Positions 1 to 7,688 of a stretch of 64,000 nucleotides of DNA are shown in pieces. Numbering within the stretch: the first letter of the stretch is position 1; the number at the start of each line of letters is the position of its first letter. The notes under the pieces are model-generated. The model worked only from the letters and a program-made list of their open reading frames with translations. It was not told where the DNA came from and made no database searches. This DNA is from Bombella favorum (GTDB lineage: Bacteria > Pseudomonadota > Alphaproteobacteria > Acetobacterales > Acetobacteraceae), in contig NZ_NWUS01000001.1 of the NCBI RefSeq assembly GCF_014048475.1, positions 930,001 to 994,000 of the forward strand. Reading direction: 5' to 3'. Position numbers and translations under genes: made by a program.

Positions 1-108
1 AGAATTAACCTCCATAGTCGCTATTATATTATCATATACAGCCGGTATATTTGCGAAAGCTGGTATAAAAAGAGATAGATAATATAAAAATCTTCCTTCC
101 CTCCACAC

Positions 109-135
109 CCCTCCCCTCACCGGGAGGGTTTTTTT
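109..135 (+). terminator. Rho-independent terminator before the baseplate genes
   Basis: A 7-bp stem (ccctccc at 109-115 with gggaggg at 122-128), a 6-base loop and seven T residues directly before an ATG at 136. It probably ends a transcript coming from the left. The 1-108 stretch is A+T-rich and holds no gene I can support. Confidence 0.7.
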
Positions 136-150
136 ATGCCCGGAGTTCTC

Positions 151-501
151 ATGAAAACCCTATCCCTCACCTCTGACTGGGACCTGACACTGGACAGCAC
201 GGGCAATCTGGTCGTGCTGACGGACAAGGCGGCCATCCTGCAAGACGTATGCTCTGCCGCCCGTACATGGCTAGGCGAGGTGCTCTACGACACCGGGCAG
301 GGCATCCCTTACGACACGGACATTCTCCGCTCGGACGTGGACCTCTCCTTCTATTCTTCGGAGATCGAGGATGCCGCCATGTCTGTTCCCGGCGTGGCGG
401 CGGCAACCTGTCACCTTGCCAATCCCACCAAAGACCGCCAGCTCACCGGCGTCATTCTCGTAACCTTCAGCGATGGGAGCACGGACTATGCCCAGTTCTG
501 A
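151..501 (+). CDS. Phage baseplate wedge protein, gp25/W-like
   Basis: A 116-residue protein that resembles the small T4 gp25 / P2 W lysozyme-like baseplate proteins, which join the tail tube end to the baseplate wedges. The sequence shows the typical run of a short N-terminal segment, a helical TWLGEVLYDTGQGIPY-type stretch and a C-terminal beta segment ending GSTDYAQF. An ATG at 136 is in frame, but it abuts the terminator T-tract; the ATG at 151 has a Shine-Dalgarno-like cggag at 141-145, so I use 151. It overlaps the next gene by 14 bases, which suggests coupled translation and a shared baseplate role. The family call rests on motif and gene order. Confidence 0.72.
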   Translation: MKTLSLTSDWDLTLDSTGNLVVLTDKAAILQDVCSAARTWLGEVLYDTGQGIPYDTDILRSDVDLSFYSSEIEDAAMSVPGVAAATCHLANPTKDRQLTGVILVTFSDGSTDYAQF

Positions 502-1714
502 CGCCACGACCAACGTCCCGGCCCCCTCCCTCACCGATGCGGGCTTCACCGCCCCCTCCGAGCAAGACATCCTTGCCGGGGTTCTGACCGACATGAACGC
601 CGCTCTAGGTGGCGGGGCCAACACGTCCCTCTCCACTCCACAAGGGCAGATAGCCCTATCAGAAACCGCCATTCTGGGCGACTTTCTGGGGGAAATGATC
701 GCCATCTTTAATGGTGTGGACCCGGCGTCATCCTCTGGCCGGATGCAGGAGGCCATCGGGCGCATCTACTTTATGGAACGCCGCCCCGCCACGGCAACGA
801 CTGTCACAGTGCAAGCCAGCGTGAACGCCCCCGGCCAGACCATCACGGCGGGCACAGTCGTGGCACAGGGAACAGATGGGAACCTTTATGCAGCCCCACA
901 GGCCATCACGCTGCCACAGGCCAGCACGGCCAGCCTCGACCTAACATGCCAGACAGCCGGGGCCATCACCTGCCCTGCCAACAGCCTGACGCTCTATCAG
1001 GCGGGGCTGGGACTAGCATCCCTCACCAATGCGGCCCCCGGTGCCACAGGGACCGATGCCGAAACCCGTGCGGATTTTGAGGCCCGGCGTCAAGCCAGCG
1101 TGGCGGCCAACAGCATTGGGCAGAACGCTTCCCTCATGGGCGCACTTCTGGAACTTCCCGGCGTGACGGATGCCTTTGTGACGGACAATCCATCACAGGC
1201 AGACACCATCCAACAGGGTGTGACCATCCCGGCTGGGTCTCAATACATCCTTGTTGAGGGCGGCAAGCCGGCGGATATTGGGCGGGCAATCCTCAACAAA
1301 AAACCCCCCGGCATCCCCACCATCGGGACACAGATTGTCACAGTGCAGGACACCAACCCTGTTTATGTGGGCAACCAGCCGTCCTACTCCTTCCACTATG
1401 ACCGCCCTACCCCGGTAGCTGTTTATGTAGTCATGGAGATTGCGGCCTCGGATGCCGTGCCTTCCAATGCGGCGCAGCTTATTCAGCAAGCCATCGTGGC
1501 GTATCTGACGACCGGGGAAAACCGCATCCGGCTGGGCAAGACCCTCTATGCCTCTCGTCTTTCGGCTGTGGTGGATGGGCTAGGCGATTGGGCAGAGGTG
1601 CTGACCCTGACCATCGGCACTGATCGGAACGCTGGACAGAACCGCATCACCCTGCCCATCAACCAGCTTCCCACCGTGACGGCTGATACAATCAGCGTGC
1701 AGGTGGTGGCATGA
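488..1714 (+). CDS. Phage baseplate assembly protein J (gp47/J-like)
   Basis: A 408-residue baseplate J-like protein, part of the wedge that surrounds the tail hub in contractile tails. Supporting features are its position after the gp25-like gene, its length (the family is usually 300-450 residues), a central segment with TGTDAETRADFEARRQAS, which is a typical J-family signature region, and a C-terminal part ending in beta strands. The ATG at 488 is preceded by gggag (475-479) and lies inside the end of the upstream gene; an in-frame ATG at 473 is less well placed. It overlaps the following gene through ATGA at 1711-1714. Confidence 0.85.
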   Translation: MPSSDATTNVPAPSLTDAGFTAPSEQDILAGVLTDMNAALGGGANTSLSTPQGQIALSETAILGDFLGEMIAIFNGVDPASSSGRMQEAIGRIYFMERRPATATTVTVQASVNAPGQTITAGTVVAQGTDGNLYAAPQAITLPQASTASLDLTCQTAGAITCPANSLTLYQAGLGLASLTNAAPGATGTDAETRADFEARRQASVAANSIGQNASLMGALLELPGVTDAFVTDNPSQADTIQQGVTIPAGSQYILVEGGKPADIGRAILNKKPPGIPTIGTQIVTVQDTNPVYVGNQPSYSFHYDRPTPVAVYVVMEIAASDAVPSNAAQLIQQAIVAYLTTGENRIRLGKTLYASRLSAVVDGLGDWAEVLTLTIGTDRNAGQNRITLPINQLPTVTADTISVQVVA

Positions 1715-2400
1715 TCGACATTCGGGAAACCATCCTTGCCCAATATGCCAACAGCCCTGCCCTCACCGGCATTATCGAACGCTTCAATGCGGCGGCGGAC
1801 CCAAGGCGGCTTATTGAGGTCTTCCTTCATGACGTCTGGAACCCCCTTACCGCCACCGGATGGGGGCTGGATGTGTGGGGGCGCATCGTGGGGGTTGGCC
1901 GTGTCATCAAGGCAGAACTGCCCCAATTCATTGGCTTTGATGAAGCCGATGACGGGTCTGGATCAGCACGGCCCTTTAATGACGGGGTGTTCTATGCTGG
2001 CAAAAGCATCACCGAGAATTATGCCCTAACGGATGATGCTTTCCGTCAGCTTATCTTTGCCAAGGCAGCGGCGAACATCTCTTCCGGGTCCATCACCGAC
2101 ATAAACCGCATCCTCATGATCTTATTCGGCGGGGATGGGAAGGTCATTTATGTGGATGAAGGCACGGCGGCGGGGGATTATTTCGGCTTTTCAGAAGCAC
2201 GTGCCGGAGCGGATAGCCCGCAGAGTTTTAACCACGGCATCTTTTTCGCAGCCTCATCCCTAGGCAGTGCGGGCGGGACAATGACCATCTGCCACAGCTG
2301 GGACCTTACCCCTCTGGATGTCACGCTTATTCAGCAAAGCGGTGCCCTGCCCCGCCCCGCCGGGGTCCATATTCTCTATCAGCGAGTATATCTATCGTGA
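1711..2400 (+). CDS. Phage tail protein, DUF2612-like (gpI position)
   Basis: A 229-residue protein in the position of P2 gpI. Its N-terminal half (DVWNPLTATGWGLDVWGRIVGVGR) and the following LTDDAFRQLIFAKAAANISSG segment are typical of DUF2612 tail proteins, which replace or resemble gpI in many temperate phages. Two similar short segments, FGFDEADDGSGSARPFNDGVFY-like near residue 75 and FGFSEARAGADSPQSFNHGIFF-like near residue 155, look like an internal duplication. The start overlaps the J gene by four bases. The function is inferred to be linking baseplate and fibre; no catalytic motif is seen. Confidence 0.7.
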   Translation: MIDIRETILAQYANSPALTGIIERFNAAADPRRLIEVFLHDVWNPLTATGWGLDVWGRIVGVGRVIKAELPQFIGFDEADDGSGSARPFNDGVFYAGKSITENYALTDDAFRQLIFAKAAANISSGSITDINRILMILFGGDGKVIYVDEGTAAGDYFGFSEARAGADSPQSFNHGIFFAASSLGSAGGTMTICHSWDLTPLDVTLIQQSGALPRPAGVHILYQRVYLS

Positions 2401-3386
2401 AACAGTCTGACGTTAACCATCTGTTTGCCGTGCCGTGGGCAGCGCAGGCGGATAGCTCTACCATCGCCTCTATCCCAACAACAGCCACCGCCATCGGGCG
2501 GGCAAGCATGGCACTAGGCTTTCCCAAAAGCACCATGACGCCCATTGCGGCGGGTGGCGTGCCTCCCTATGGCGAGGATATGAACGGCATCTTGTCGATG
2601 CTATCCGTGGCCGCCAGAGCATCGGAAGCGGGGCTTCTTCGTCCGTTTTCCGCTGGCTTTGCCAACGCCATAGGCGGCTATCCGGCGGGGGCTACTGTGG
2701 CTCATCCGAGCGTCCCGGGGCGGTTCCTTGTCTGCACAATGGACAATAACAGCAACGACCCTAGCCAGAACATGGGAGGATGGACTGACCCCCTAGCGTC
2801 TTTCCAGCCAGCTGGTAATTACGCTTCCCCGTCTGATCTTGGGAAATATCTGCCTCTGACGGGGGGTATGACCACGGGCGACATTACCCTCTCCGGCAAT
2901 ACGTGGGGAAACAACCTCTACGGGCGCACCTTACACAGCAAGGCCGATAACAGCCAGATTGATGCTGCCCTCCAACTTGTTGGGACACGGGATAACCCCG
3001 TACTCTCGCTCCGTACCGTGAACGAGAGTGGCGGCTGGCAGCAATGGTCGTTCAATAGTGCAACGGGCAACGTTGTGTCCCCCGGTGGTGGTGTTCTGCC
3101 AGAGGTGTTGGGGATGAACGGCCGGGTGGTAATACAGAACTTTATTGCCACTGTGTCCGCTGAACAGGGCACTATCAATTTCCCCAATGCCTTCAAGCCG
3201 GGGACATCCCCTTTTGTGATCTGTGTTGCGACGACCGAGCCGGGAACAAACTTTCGTGGAATGACTGCAGTACGGCAGGACGCTAATAGAAATCTGCAAA
3301 TCACAAATATAGGGTTCGATTATTTCATCTATAATGGAACTAATACGTCACGTTCGGTACCTGTTCTAGCCATAGGGATTATGTAA
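2397..3386 (+). CDS. Phage tail fibre protein
   Basis: A 329-residue protein that starts at GTG 2397, overlapping the end of the previous gene by four bases. The N-terminal 150 residues (MKQSDVNHLFAVPWA..., GGVPPYGEDMNGILSMLSVAARASEAG) match the conserved attachment part of many prophage tail fibres. It is followed by a glycine/serine/asparagine-rich shaft and a C-terminal beta-rich tip that ends VPVLAIGIM. Such fibres bind the receptor and are variable at the tip. Position between the DUF2612 protein and the DUF4376-like gene supports the call. Receptor specificity cannot be read. Confidence 0.75.
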   Translation: MKQSDVNHLFAVPWAAQADSSTIASIPTTATAIGRASMALGFPKSTMTPIAAGGVPPYGEDMNGILSMLSVAARASEAGLLRPFSAGFANAIGGYPAGATVAHPSVPGRFLVCTMDNNSNDPSQNMGGWTDPLASFQPAGNYASPSDLGKYLPLTGGMTTGDITLSGNTWGNNLYGRTLHSKADNSQIDAALQLVGTRDNPVLSLRTVNESGGWQQWSFNSATGNVVSPGGGVLPEVLGMNGRVVIQNFIATVSAEQGTINFPNAFKPGTSPFVICVATTEPGTNFRGMTAVRQDANRNLQITNIGFDYFIYNGTNTSRSVPVLAIGIM

Positions 3387-4027
3387 TGACTGACGAAAAT
3401 AACACTGTTGAAATGGCTGCTACATCTGCAAAATCCCCAGACCAGATTGCCTATCCTGACCGTTATTATGCGCAATACGACCCGAAGGGGGCGCAGCCTG
3501 CCCCGGTAATCGCATGGTGGGATATGTGGGGGCGTTCCTCGCTAGACGGACTGCCCTCCCTGTCGGACTTGCTGCCCATGACGGCGGATCAGTGGAATCA
3601 GCACATCTCCCAGCCTCAGGCATCCCAGGCGGTGCAGAATGGGAAAATCGTGCCATATACTCCACCTAAAACCCTTGCTGGCCAGCAGGGGATTTTGGTG
3701 TCCCTAACCGCACAGAAGAAGGCCCTTGGGGTATATTTCCAGCCGACATACGCTTCTGCCCCCGTGCTGTTCCCCTCTGATGATACGGCCTATGCCAATG
3801 CCCTCCAACAGGCCCAAGTGGCGCAGTTGGGAGCGTGGACCGATGGCACGGCGTGGACACTAGCAGATGGTTCCTCTGTCCCCATGACGAGCGATGACGT
3901 GACAGCATTGTTCAAGAAATTGGCGAAGTACCGGGGGGCCTGCCAGACTCATGCCGCCGCTTTAAACGCCACGCTACAGCACGATCTGAACGCCGACCTA
4001 ACGGCGGGCTGGCCGGATAACCACTGA
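3386..4027 (+). CDS. Tail-fibre-associated protein, DUF4376-like C-terminus
   Basis: A 213-residue protein whose ATG shares one base with the stop of the fibre gene. The C-terminal half has the pattern WTDGTAWTLADGSSVPMTSDDVTALFKKL followed by ACQTHAAALNATL and GWP, which fits the DUF4376 region often found in proteins encoded just after tail fibres (fibre assembly or fibre accessory proteins). The N-terminal half contains YYAQYDPKGAQPAPVIAWWDMW, which resembles segments of fibre-assembly chaperones. The role as a fibre chaperone or accessory subunit is inferred from family and position. Confidence 0.6.
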   Translation: MTDENNTVEMAATSAKSPDQIAYPDRYYAQYDPKGAQPAPVIAWWDMWGRSSLDGLPSLSDLLPMTADQWNQHISQPQASQAVQNGKIVPYTPPKTLAGQQGILVSLTAQKKALGVYFQPTYASAPVLFPSDDTAYANALQQAQVAQLGAWTDGTAWTLADGSSVPMTSDDVTALFKKLAKYRGACQTHAAALNATLQHDLNADLTAGWPDNH

Positions 4028-4038
4028 AAGAACGCCTC

Positions 4039-4272
4039 ATGAACCCCTATTTTGCAGGTGGCTTCTTGCTCACAATGATGAGCTTTTGGGTCGGGTTGAT
4101 CTGGTATGGCAACCGGGCGGGGCGTAATAGCGCCAATGTGGATACAAGCCAGCGTGACACAGCCAATGCCAATGCTGCCACACAGGCCACGCAGGCCATG
4201 CTGAATGCCCGCACCAATGGCATCCGTACCGATACTCAGCTGGATGATACGCTGGATAAAGGAAACTTCTGA
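4039..4272 (+). CDS. Probable inner-membrane spanin (Rz-like)
   Basis: A 77-residue protein with one N-terminal membrane segment (about residues 5-23, FAGGFLLTMMSFWVGLIWY) followed by a polar, alanine/asparagine/glutamine-rich helical tail. This is the layout of an inner-membrane spanin subunit. It directly precedes, and shares one base with, a short lipoprotein gene, as expected for an Rz/Rz1 pair, which fuses inner and outer membranes at the last step of lysis. It is shorter than lambda Rz (153 residues). No sequence similarity to a named Rz is claimed; the call depends on topology and context. Confidence 0.55.
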   Translation: MNPYFAGGFLLTMMSFWVGLIWYGNRAGRNSANVDTSQRDTANANAATQATQAMLNARTNGIRTDTQLDDTLDKGNF

Positions 4273-4529
4273 TGCCCAGATGCGATAAGAATACATCCGT
4301 TCTGATAGCAGGGGCACTGGCCACCGCCATTATGTGCGCCTTGCTCGGAGGTTGCACAACCCAGCCGACACTCAAACCCCTATGCCCGCCCCTTGTGGCC
4401 TATGGGCATGAGCAACAGACGGCCCTTGCACAGGAGTTGCGCACCCATCCAGACCTTAAAGAAGTGCCGCTCTTCCTCACTGATTACGCCAATGAGCGTA
4501 ACGAATTGCGGGCTGCGTGCAGATCATAA
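4272..4529 (+). CDS. Probable outer-membrane spanin lipoprotein (Rz1-like)
   Basis: An 85-residue protein with a lipoprotein signal: a charged N-terminus, a hydrophobic core (VLIAGALATAIMCALLGG) and a lipobox LLGGC with the modified Cys near residue 28. The mature part begins TTQPTLKPLCPP, proline-containing as in Rz1 proteins, and continues with a short helical segment. The ATG shares one base with the stop of the inner-membrane partner. Together the two would span the periplasm during host lysis. The next base block is a terminator, so the pair ends the tail/spanin transcript. Confidence 0.7.
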   Translation: MPRCDKNTSVLIAGALATAIMCALLGGCTTQPTLKPLCPPLVAYGHEQQTALAQELRTHPDLKEVPLFLTDYANERNELRAACRS

Positions 4530-4556
4530 GCGCTGCCTCTCGCAACAATCATGATG

Positions 4557-4580
4557 ACCGCCCTCTGAGGCGGTTTTTTT
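4557..4580 (+). terminator. Rho-independent terminator after the spanin pair
   Basis: Stem ccgcc (4558-4562) with ggcgg (4569-4573), extended by an A-T pair, then seven T residues (4574-4580) and immediately an ATG at 4581. The layout is nearly the same as at 109-138. Confidence 0.72.
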
Positions 4581-4596
4581 ATGCCCAGAGGATATA

Positions 4597-4902
4597 ATGA
4601 CTGACAAGTTTCTCGGGCCGCCGCCTCCATTTGTAACACTAAATGAACGTGTTGCAGCATTGGAGGCAGTGCAGGCCCGCCATGATGACGACATCGCCAA
4701 ACTCAGTACTAAAATCGACAACCTGGCTTCTGAGTTCAGAACTGGCTTTACCGCCCTAAGCAATCAGATCAGAGAGTCCAGTTCTTCCAGGTCCAAAATC
4801 GTCACTGCTGCCATATCGGGTGGGGCGGCCATAGGGGGCGGTGTCGCTGTTGGCTTGTACCAAATAATCCACTCCCTCTATCCTCACTTTTTCGGAGGCT
4901 GA
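4597..4902 (+). CDS. Holin-like protein with coiled coil and C-terminal membrane segment (XhlA-like)
   Basis: A 101-residue protein. Residues 14-60 form a heptad-like coiled coil (LNERVAALEAVQARHDDDIA, LSTKIDNLASEF) and residues 68-90 form a glycine/alanine-rich membrane segment. This topology, a coiled coil then a C-terminal membrane helix, is that of XhlA-type haemolysin/holin accessory proteins, which help endolysin reach the wall. The ATG at 4597 has a good Shine-Dalgarno (agagga, 4587-4592); the ATG at 4581 just after the terminator is less likely. It lies two bases before the muralytic candidate, supporting a lysis role. Confidence 0.55.
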   Translation: MTDKFLGPPPPFVTLNERVAALEAVQARHDDDIAKLSTKIDNLASEFRTGFTALSNQIRESSSSRSKIVTAAISGGAAIGGGVAVGLYQIIHSLYPHFFGG

Positions 4903-4904
4903 CC

Positions 4905-5342
4905 ATGCCCGTCCTACCTCGTGGCATCCGTAACAACAATCCGGGCAATCTCAATTTCGCTCATCAGGCCGGGGCCGTTCTGGAGCCCGGACCCAATGCC
5001 CGCTTTGCCCGCTTCCCCACCGCCGAGGCGGGACTTGAGGCCCTACGTGACCAGCTCACCCGATACATCGCACGGGACAAGCTCAGTACCGTAAATGCCA
5101 TTATTGCGAAATGGGCCCCTCCCAACGAAAACAACACATCTGCCTACGCACAGTTTGTCGCTCGTAAAATTGGTGTGGAGGCCTCTGCCGATCTAGGACC
5201 TGTTACTCCACCCCTAATAGGGAAAATGATGATGGCCATCATTGAATATGAGAATGGCCAGACCCCTTATGGGGACCTAGTCGCACAGGTGGCCGCTGAA
5301 GTGCCGCAGACGCCACAGAAGACGCCAATAAAAACGGCCTGA
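4905..5342 (+). CDS. RNNNPGN-family phage muralytic/structural protein (candidate endolysin)
   Basis: A 145-residue protein with the N-terminal signature RGIRNNNPGNL, found in a family annotated as P5-like structural proteins or phage lytic transglycosylase-like enzymes. Conserved features are the aromatic/charged stretch ARFPTAEAGLEALRDQL, a TVNAIIAKWAPPNENNT segment and YAQFVARKIGV. It lacks a signal peptide, so it would need a holin to cross the membrane. The ATG follows ggagg by a few bases and lies two bases after the holin-like gene. Its position in the lysis block argues for endolysin, but an exact catalytic residue is not assigned. Confidence 0.65.
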   Translation: MPVLPRGIRNNNPGNLNFAHQAGAVLEPGPNARFARFPTAEAGLEALRDQLTRYIARDKLSTVNAIIAKWAPPNENNTSAYAQFVARKIGVEASADLGPVTPPLIGKMMMAIIEYENGQTPYGDLVAQVAAEVPQTPQKTPIKTA

Positions 5343-5345
5343 TCC

Positions 5346-5364
5346 CCGCCTATGAGCGGTTTTT
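5346..5364 (+). terminator. Weak hairpin with T-tract after the muralytic gene
   Basis: Short stem ccgc (5346-5349) with gcgg (5356-5359) followed by five T residues. It is the third hairpin/T-tract unit in the phage block but weaker than the two others. The following gene has its own Shine-Dalgarno (tggaga, 5371-5376). Confidence 0.4.
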
Positions 5365-5384
5365 CACCTTTGGAGATATTATTA

Positions 5385-5615
5385 ATGGACCTCACCTCTT
5401 TCCTCACATCCATCCCTACCGGCCTGCAGACCTATGCGGCATCCATCATCATTATTTGTAATCTGGTGACGGTATTTATCCGCCCGCCTGTCGCCGGTTC
5501 TCGTTGGGTGCTGCCCTACCGCATCATCTCTGCTTTGGCCCTCAACATCGGCTGGGCCAGAAATCATCTCCAGCCGGGACAGCCGGAAAAGGAAACATCC
5601 CATACATCTTCTTAA
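5385..5615 (+). CDS. Small phage-associated membrane protein
   Basis: A 76-residue protein with a hydrophobic stretch at about residues 16-34 (LQTYAASIIIICNLVTVFI) and a second, weaker one near residues 45-58. The ATG at 5385 has tggaga upstream at the right distance; an in-frame ATG at 5352 lies inside the hairpin and is unlikely. Location at the end of the lysis block allows a holin or antiholin role, but nothing specific identifies it. It is the last phage gene before the bacterial ynfA-like gene. Confidence 0.5.
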   Translation: MDLTSFLTSIPTGLQTYAASIIIICNLVTVFIRPPVAGSRWVLPYRIISALALNIGWARNHLQPGQPEKETSHTSS

Positions 5616-5725
5616 GAAGAAAATGGCCGCTCTCTTACCGCGGGCGGCCCCTCCTCCCAGACCTTCTTATTTTATACAACATCCTGCTATAACCTGACTA
5701 AACTACCACATCAGGTCACCCTGCC

Positions 5726-6067
5726 ATGCCGCCTCTTCTAGCCTCCTGCCTTCTTTGCGGCCTCGCAGCCCTTGCCGAAATTGCGGGCTGTTTTTCTGCG
5801 TGGGCTTGGTTACGGCTAGGCAGAACACCACTTTGGCTATTACCGGGCAGCCTGTGCCTTGGTCTGTTTGCCATCCTACTGACCTTTAGCCCTGCTGATC
5901 ATGCTGGACGGGCTTATGCCCTTTATGGGGGAATCTATATTGCCATAAGCTTGTTATGGGGCTGGCTCATAGAGAAGACAGTACCGGATATGTGGGACAT
6001 AACCGGAGCCACCTTATGCCTCAGTGGGGCGATGCTCATCCTTCTGGCACCCCATGGCCGCAGCTAA
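5726..6067 (+). CDS. ynfA: YnfA/UPF0060 family membrane protein
   Basis: A 113-residue integral membrane protein with four predicted helices, the usual size for the family (about 108-112). Diagnostic segments are [20 protein letters not shown] in helix 1 and [20 protein letters not shown] in helix 3. The family belongs to the drug/metabolite transporter superfamily and is related to small multidrug resistance proteins; transport substrates are not firmly known. It stands alone on the plus strand between the phage block and a minus-strand gene that converges on it 14 bases away. Confidence 0.85.
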   Translation: MPPLLASCLLCGLAALAEIAGCFSAWAWLRLGRTPLWLLPGSLCLGLFAILLTFSPADHAGRAYALYGGIYIAISLLWGWLIEKTVPDMWDITGATLCLSGAMLILLAPHGRS

Positions 6068-6081
6068 ACCACACAGCCCCG

Positions 6082-6699
6082 TTAGGACCGATAGCTAAAA
6101 CGTGGCAACGTCCAATTATACCGGATGGAAAGCAGCCGGAAGCTGATGCCAAAAACCATAGAAACAATCAGCTCTATGGTACTGTTATCCACGATATGGG
6201 AACAGCACAGAAAAACGCCCCCTGTACTGACAGAAACTGTCCCATACAACTCGGACCGGAACAGCAAGGGGATATCATTACAAAGTATATCCCGCAGCAC
6301 CCCGCCCATACATCCTGTTATCATGCCGGAAATAATGACACAGACCACAGACAAATGTTCTGTCATGGCAACCTGACAGCCCATCACTGTAAAAACGACC
6401 AGACCGATCGCATCCAGAAACAGGAACAACTTACGCAGCCTGTGCATATGCTGCGCCACCATGATAGTGGCCAGCGCAGCAAAACCGGTAATCAACGGAT
6501 AGCTGGGGTGCTTCACCCAGGAAAGGGGATAATGGTTAAGCAACACATCACGGATGGACCCACCCCCTAAAGCCGTAATCCACCCCAGCAGAAACACCCC
6601 GACGAGGTCCATCTCCAGCTTCCCTGCCAAAAGGGCGGCTGTCATGGCCTCAGCAATGATAGCAATAATATACAGCGTGGTATAAAGATCGAAGGTCAT
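6082..6699 (-). CDS. TRIC-type cation channel family protein (UPF0126, YicG-like)
   Basis: A 205-residue membrane protein with two repeats of three helices plus a seventh helix, as in bacterial TRIC channels (about 205 residues). The paired signature motifs are ALGGGSIRDVLL in repeat 1 and MGGVLRDILCNDIPL in repeat 2. Bacterial members conduct monovalent cations in vitro; the physiological role is unclear. I use the start at 6699 (MTFDLYTTLYII) because a longer reading to 6810 adds 37 residues that do not fit the family. It runs convergent to the ynfA-like gene. Confidence 0.82.
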   Translation of the reverse strand: MTFDLYTTLYIIAIIAEAMTAALLAGKLEMDLVGVFLLGWITALGGGSIRDVLLNHYPLSWVKHPSYPLITGFAALATIMVAQHMHRLRKLFLFLDAIGLVVFTVMGCQVAMTEHLSVVCVIISGMITGCMGGVLRDILCNDIPLLFRSELYGTVSVSTGGVFLCCSHIVDNSTIELIVSMVFGISFRLLSIRYNWTLPRFSYRS

Positions 6700-6751
6700 G
6701 CTGGGGTACCTGCCATGCGCCACTCTGCCAGAGAATAATGTATTCCTGTGG

Positions 6752-7192
6752 TTAGCGAACAACCAGCCGCTTATAATTGGCGAACAGGACATGCGCATCA
6801 TCCTCCCCAAAAGGAGTGCCCTTCTTTAGGCAAAGAATGAAGCGATTCATAAACCGCATGGAAGCCAAAGTATCATTAGCTGCATCACCGTTGAACTTCA
6901 CCATCAAACGGTTGAAATCACTATCAACCGCATAATAGCGTTCAGATGAAAAGCACTCACAGAGGGCATGGAACTCCTTCTCCATGGAGCTAACCATCTG
7001 CCTATAAAACTGATGAGAGGCTTCAATCTCAGCATAAAACGCTTCATGCCGGGGCTCTACTCGTGGATGAGCGGTGGGGAATGGGGTCAAGTCCTGTGAG
7101 AAGAGCTCATGCTTGGAAAGCCGCCCGATCTTCTTCCCCAGCTGGCGCACTTCCGCCTCATAGCCGAGCAGACTGTAAACTGAATCAACCAT
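6752..7192 (-). CDS. Hypothetical protein, 146 residues
   Basis: I do not recognise this gene. The product is soluble, helical and charged, begins MVDSVYSLLGYEAEVRQLGK and has several aromatic/Met-rich segments such as HQFYRQMVSSMEKEF and LASMRFMNRFILCLKKG. There is no signal peptide or membrane segment. A gaaggga run lies about 10 bases before the ATG. It sits 52 bases upstream of the TRIC-like gene on the same strand, so the two may be cotranscribed. Codon use looks like that of neighbouring genes. Confidence 0.6.
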   Translation of the reverse strand: MVDSVYSLLGYEAEVRQLGKKIGRLSKHELFSQDLTPFPTAHPRVEPRHEAFYAEIEASHQFYRQMVSSMEKEFHALCECFSSERYYAVDSDFNRLMVKFNGDAANDTLASMRFMNRFILCLKKGTPFGEDDAHVLFANYKRLVVR

Positions 7193-7315
7193 AAAAATAG
7201 CTTCCCTTCTGAGCCATCACATCCTCCCATCGACCAACGGATATGACACGGCAGACTATATAATATTGCAGAATGAGTAACATGTCTGCCTATCTGACAG
7301 AATGACTTTCCTACA

Positions 7316-7669
7316 TCAGTTAGGGCGGTTCAACGACCAGCAACGGGATGTCACGACATTCTGGTCCGTTTCCGGGTCTGGCATCGTCAAAGCACAAAGA
7401 ACTGTGCTGCCAACCGCAGCGTTCTTCCCTTCACGAGAGAGAACCAGCACCTCTTCTCCCCCTGCCTGATGGGCCGTGATGACATGGTAATGCTGGTTCA
7501 GCAGGGTTTCCAAAGAATCCACTAGCGGTACCATCCGGGTCGGCACAGCCAGAGGGCTATAGGGTGCCTTAATCCCTGAAGCAGGCAAAGCTAAATCAAC
7601 CGCTCCGGCCCCAATAGGAGCCATCAGGCAGACAAACCAAGCCAAACCACATGTCCCGAACCAGCGCAT
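7316..7669 (-). CDS. Small exported protein of unknown function
   Basis: A 117-residue protein with a signal peptide (MRWFGTCGLAWFVCLMAPIGAGA, cleavage likely near residue 23). The mature part has no family signature I know; it contains LETLLNQHYHVITAHQAGGE and LVLSREGK and one Cys pair (STVLCAL and TSRCWSL) that could form a disulfide. The start at 7669 is preferred because it creates the signal peptide. It lies 19 bases downstream of another exported protein gene on the same strand, and the two probably form an operon. Confidence 0.6.
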   Translation of the reverse strand: MRWFGTCGLAWFVCLMAPIGAGAVDLALPASGIKAPYSPLAVPTRMVPLVDSLETLLNQHYHVITAHQAGGEEVLVLSREGKNAAVGSTVLCALTMPDPETDQNVVTSRCWSLNRPN

Positions 7670-7688
7670 ACCCTGCTTCCCTTTGCCC

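Larger units (their letters stand above)
1..5615 (+). mobile_element. Right end of a prophage or tailocin (tail and lysis modules)
   Basis: Ten co-directional, tightly packed genes follow the usual phage order: baseplate wedge, baseplate J, DUF2612 protein, tail fibre, fibre-associated protein, spanin pair, holin-like protein, muralytic candidate and a small membrane protein. Neighbouring genes overlap by 1 to 14 bases, and three hairpins break the block into transcription units. No integrase, capsid, portal or terminase gene is in view; these would lie before base 1. The first clearly bacterial gene (ynfA-like) starts at 5726. I could not identify an attachment site between 5616 and 5725. 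Whether the element is an intact prophage, a remnant or a contractile-tail bacteriocin cannot be decided from this end. Confidence 0.85.

Noticed and set aside
5616-5725. ggccgc/gcggcc inverted repeat as the phage terminator or attachment site
   Set aside because: The loop is long, there is no T-run and no direct repeat elsewhere in the window.
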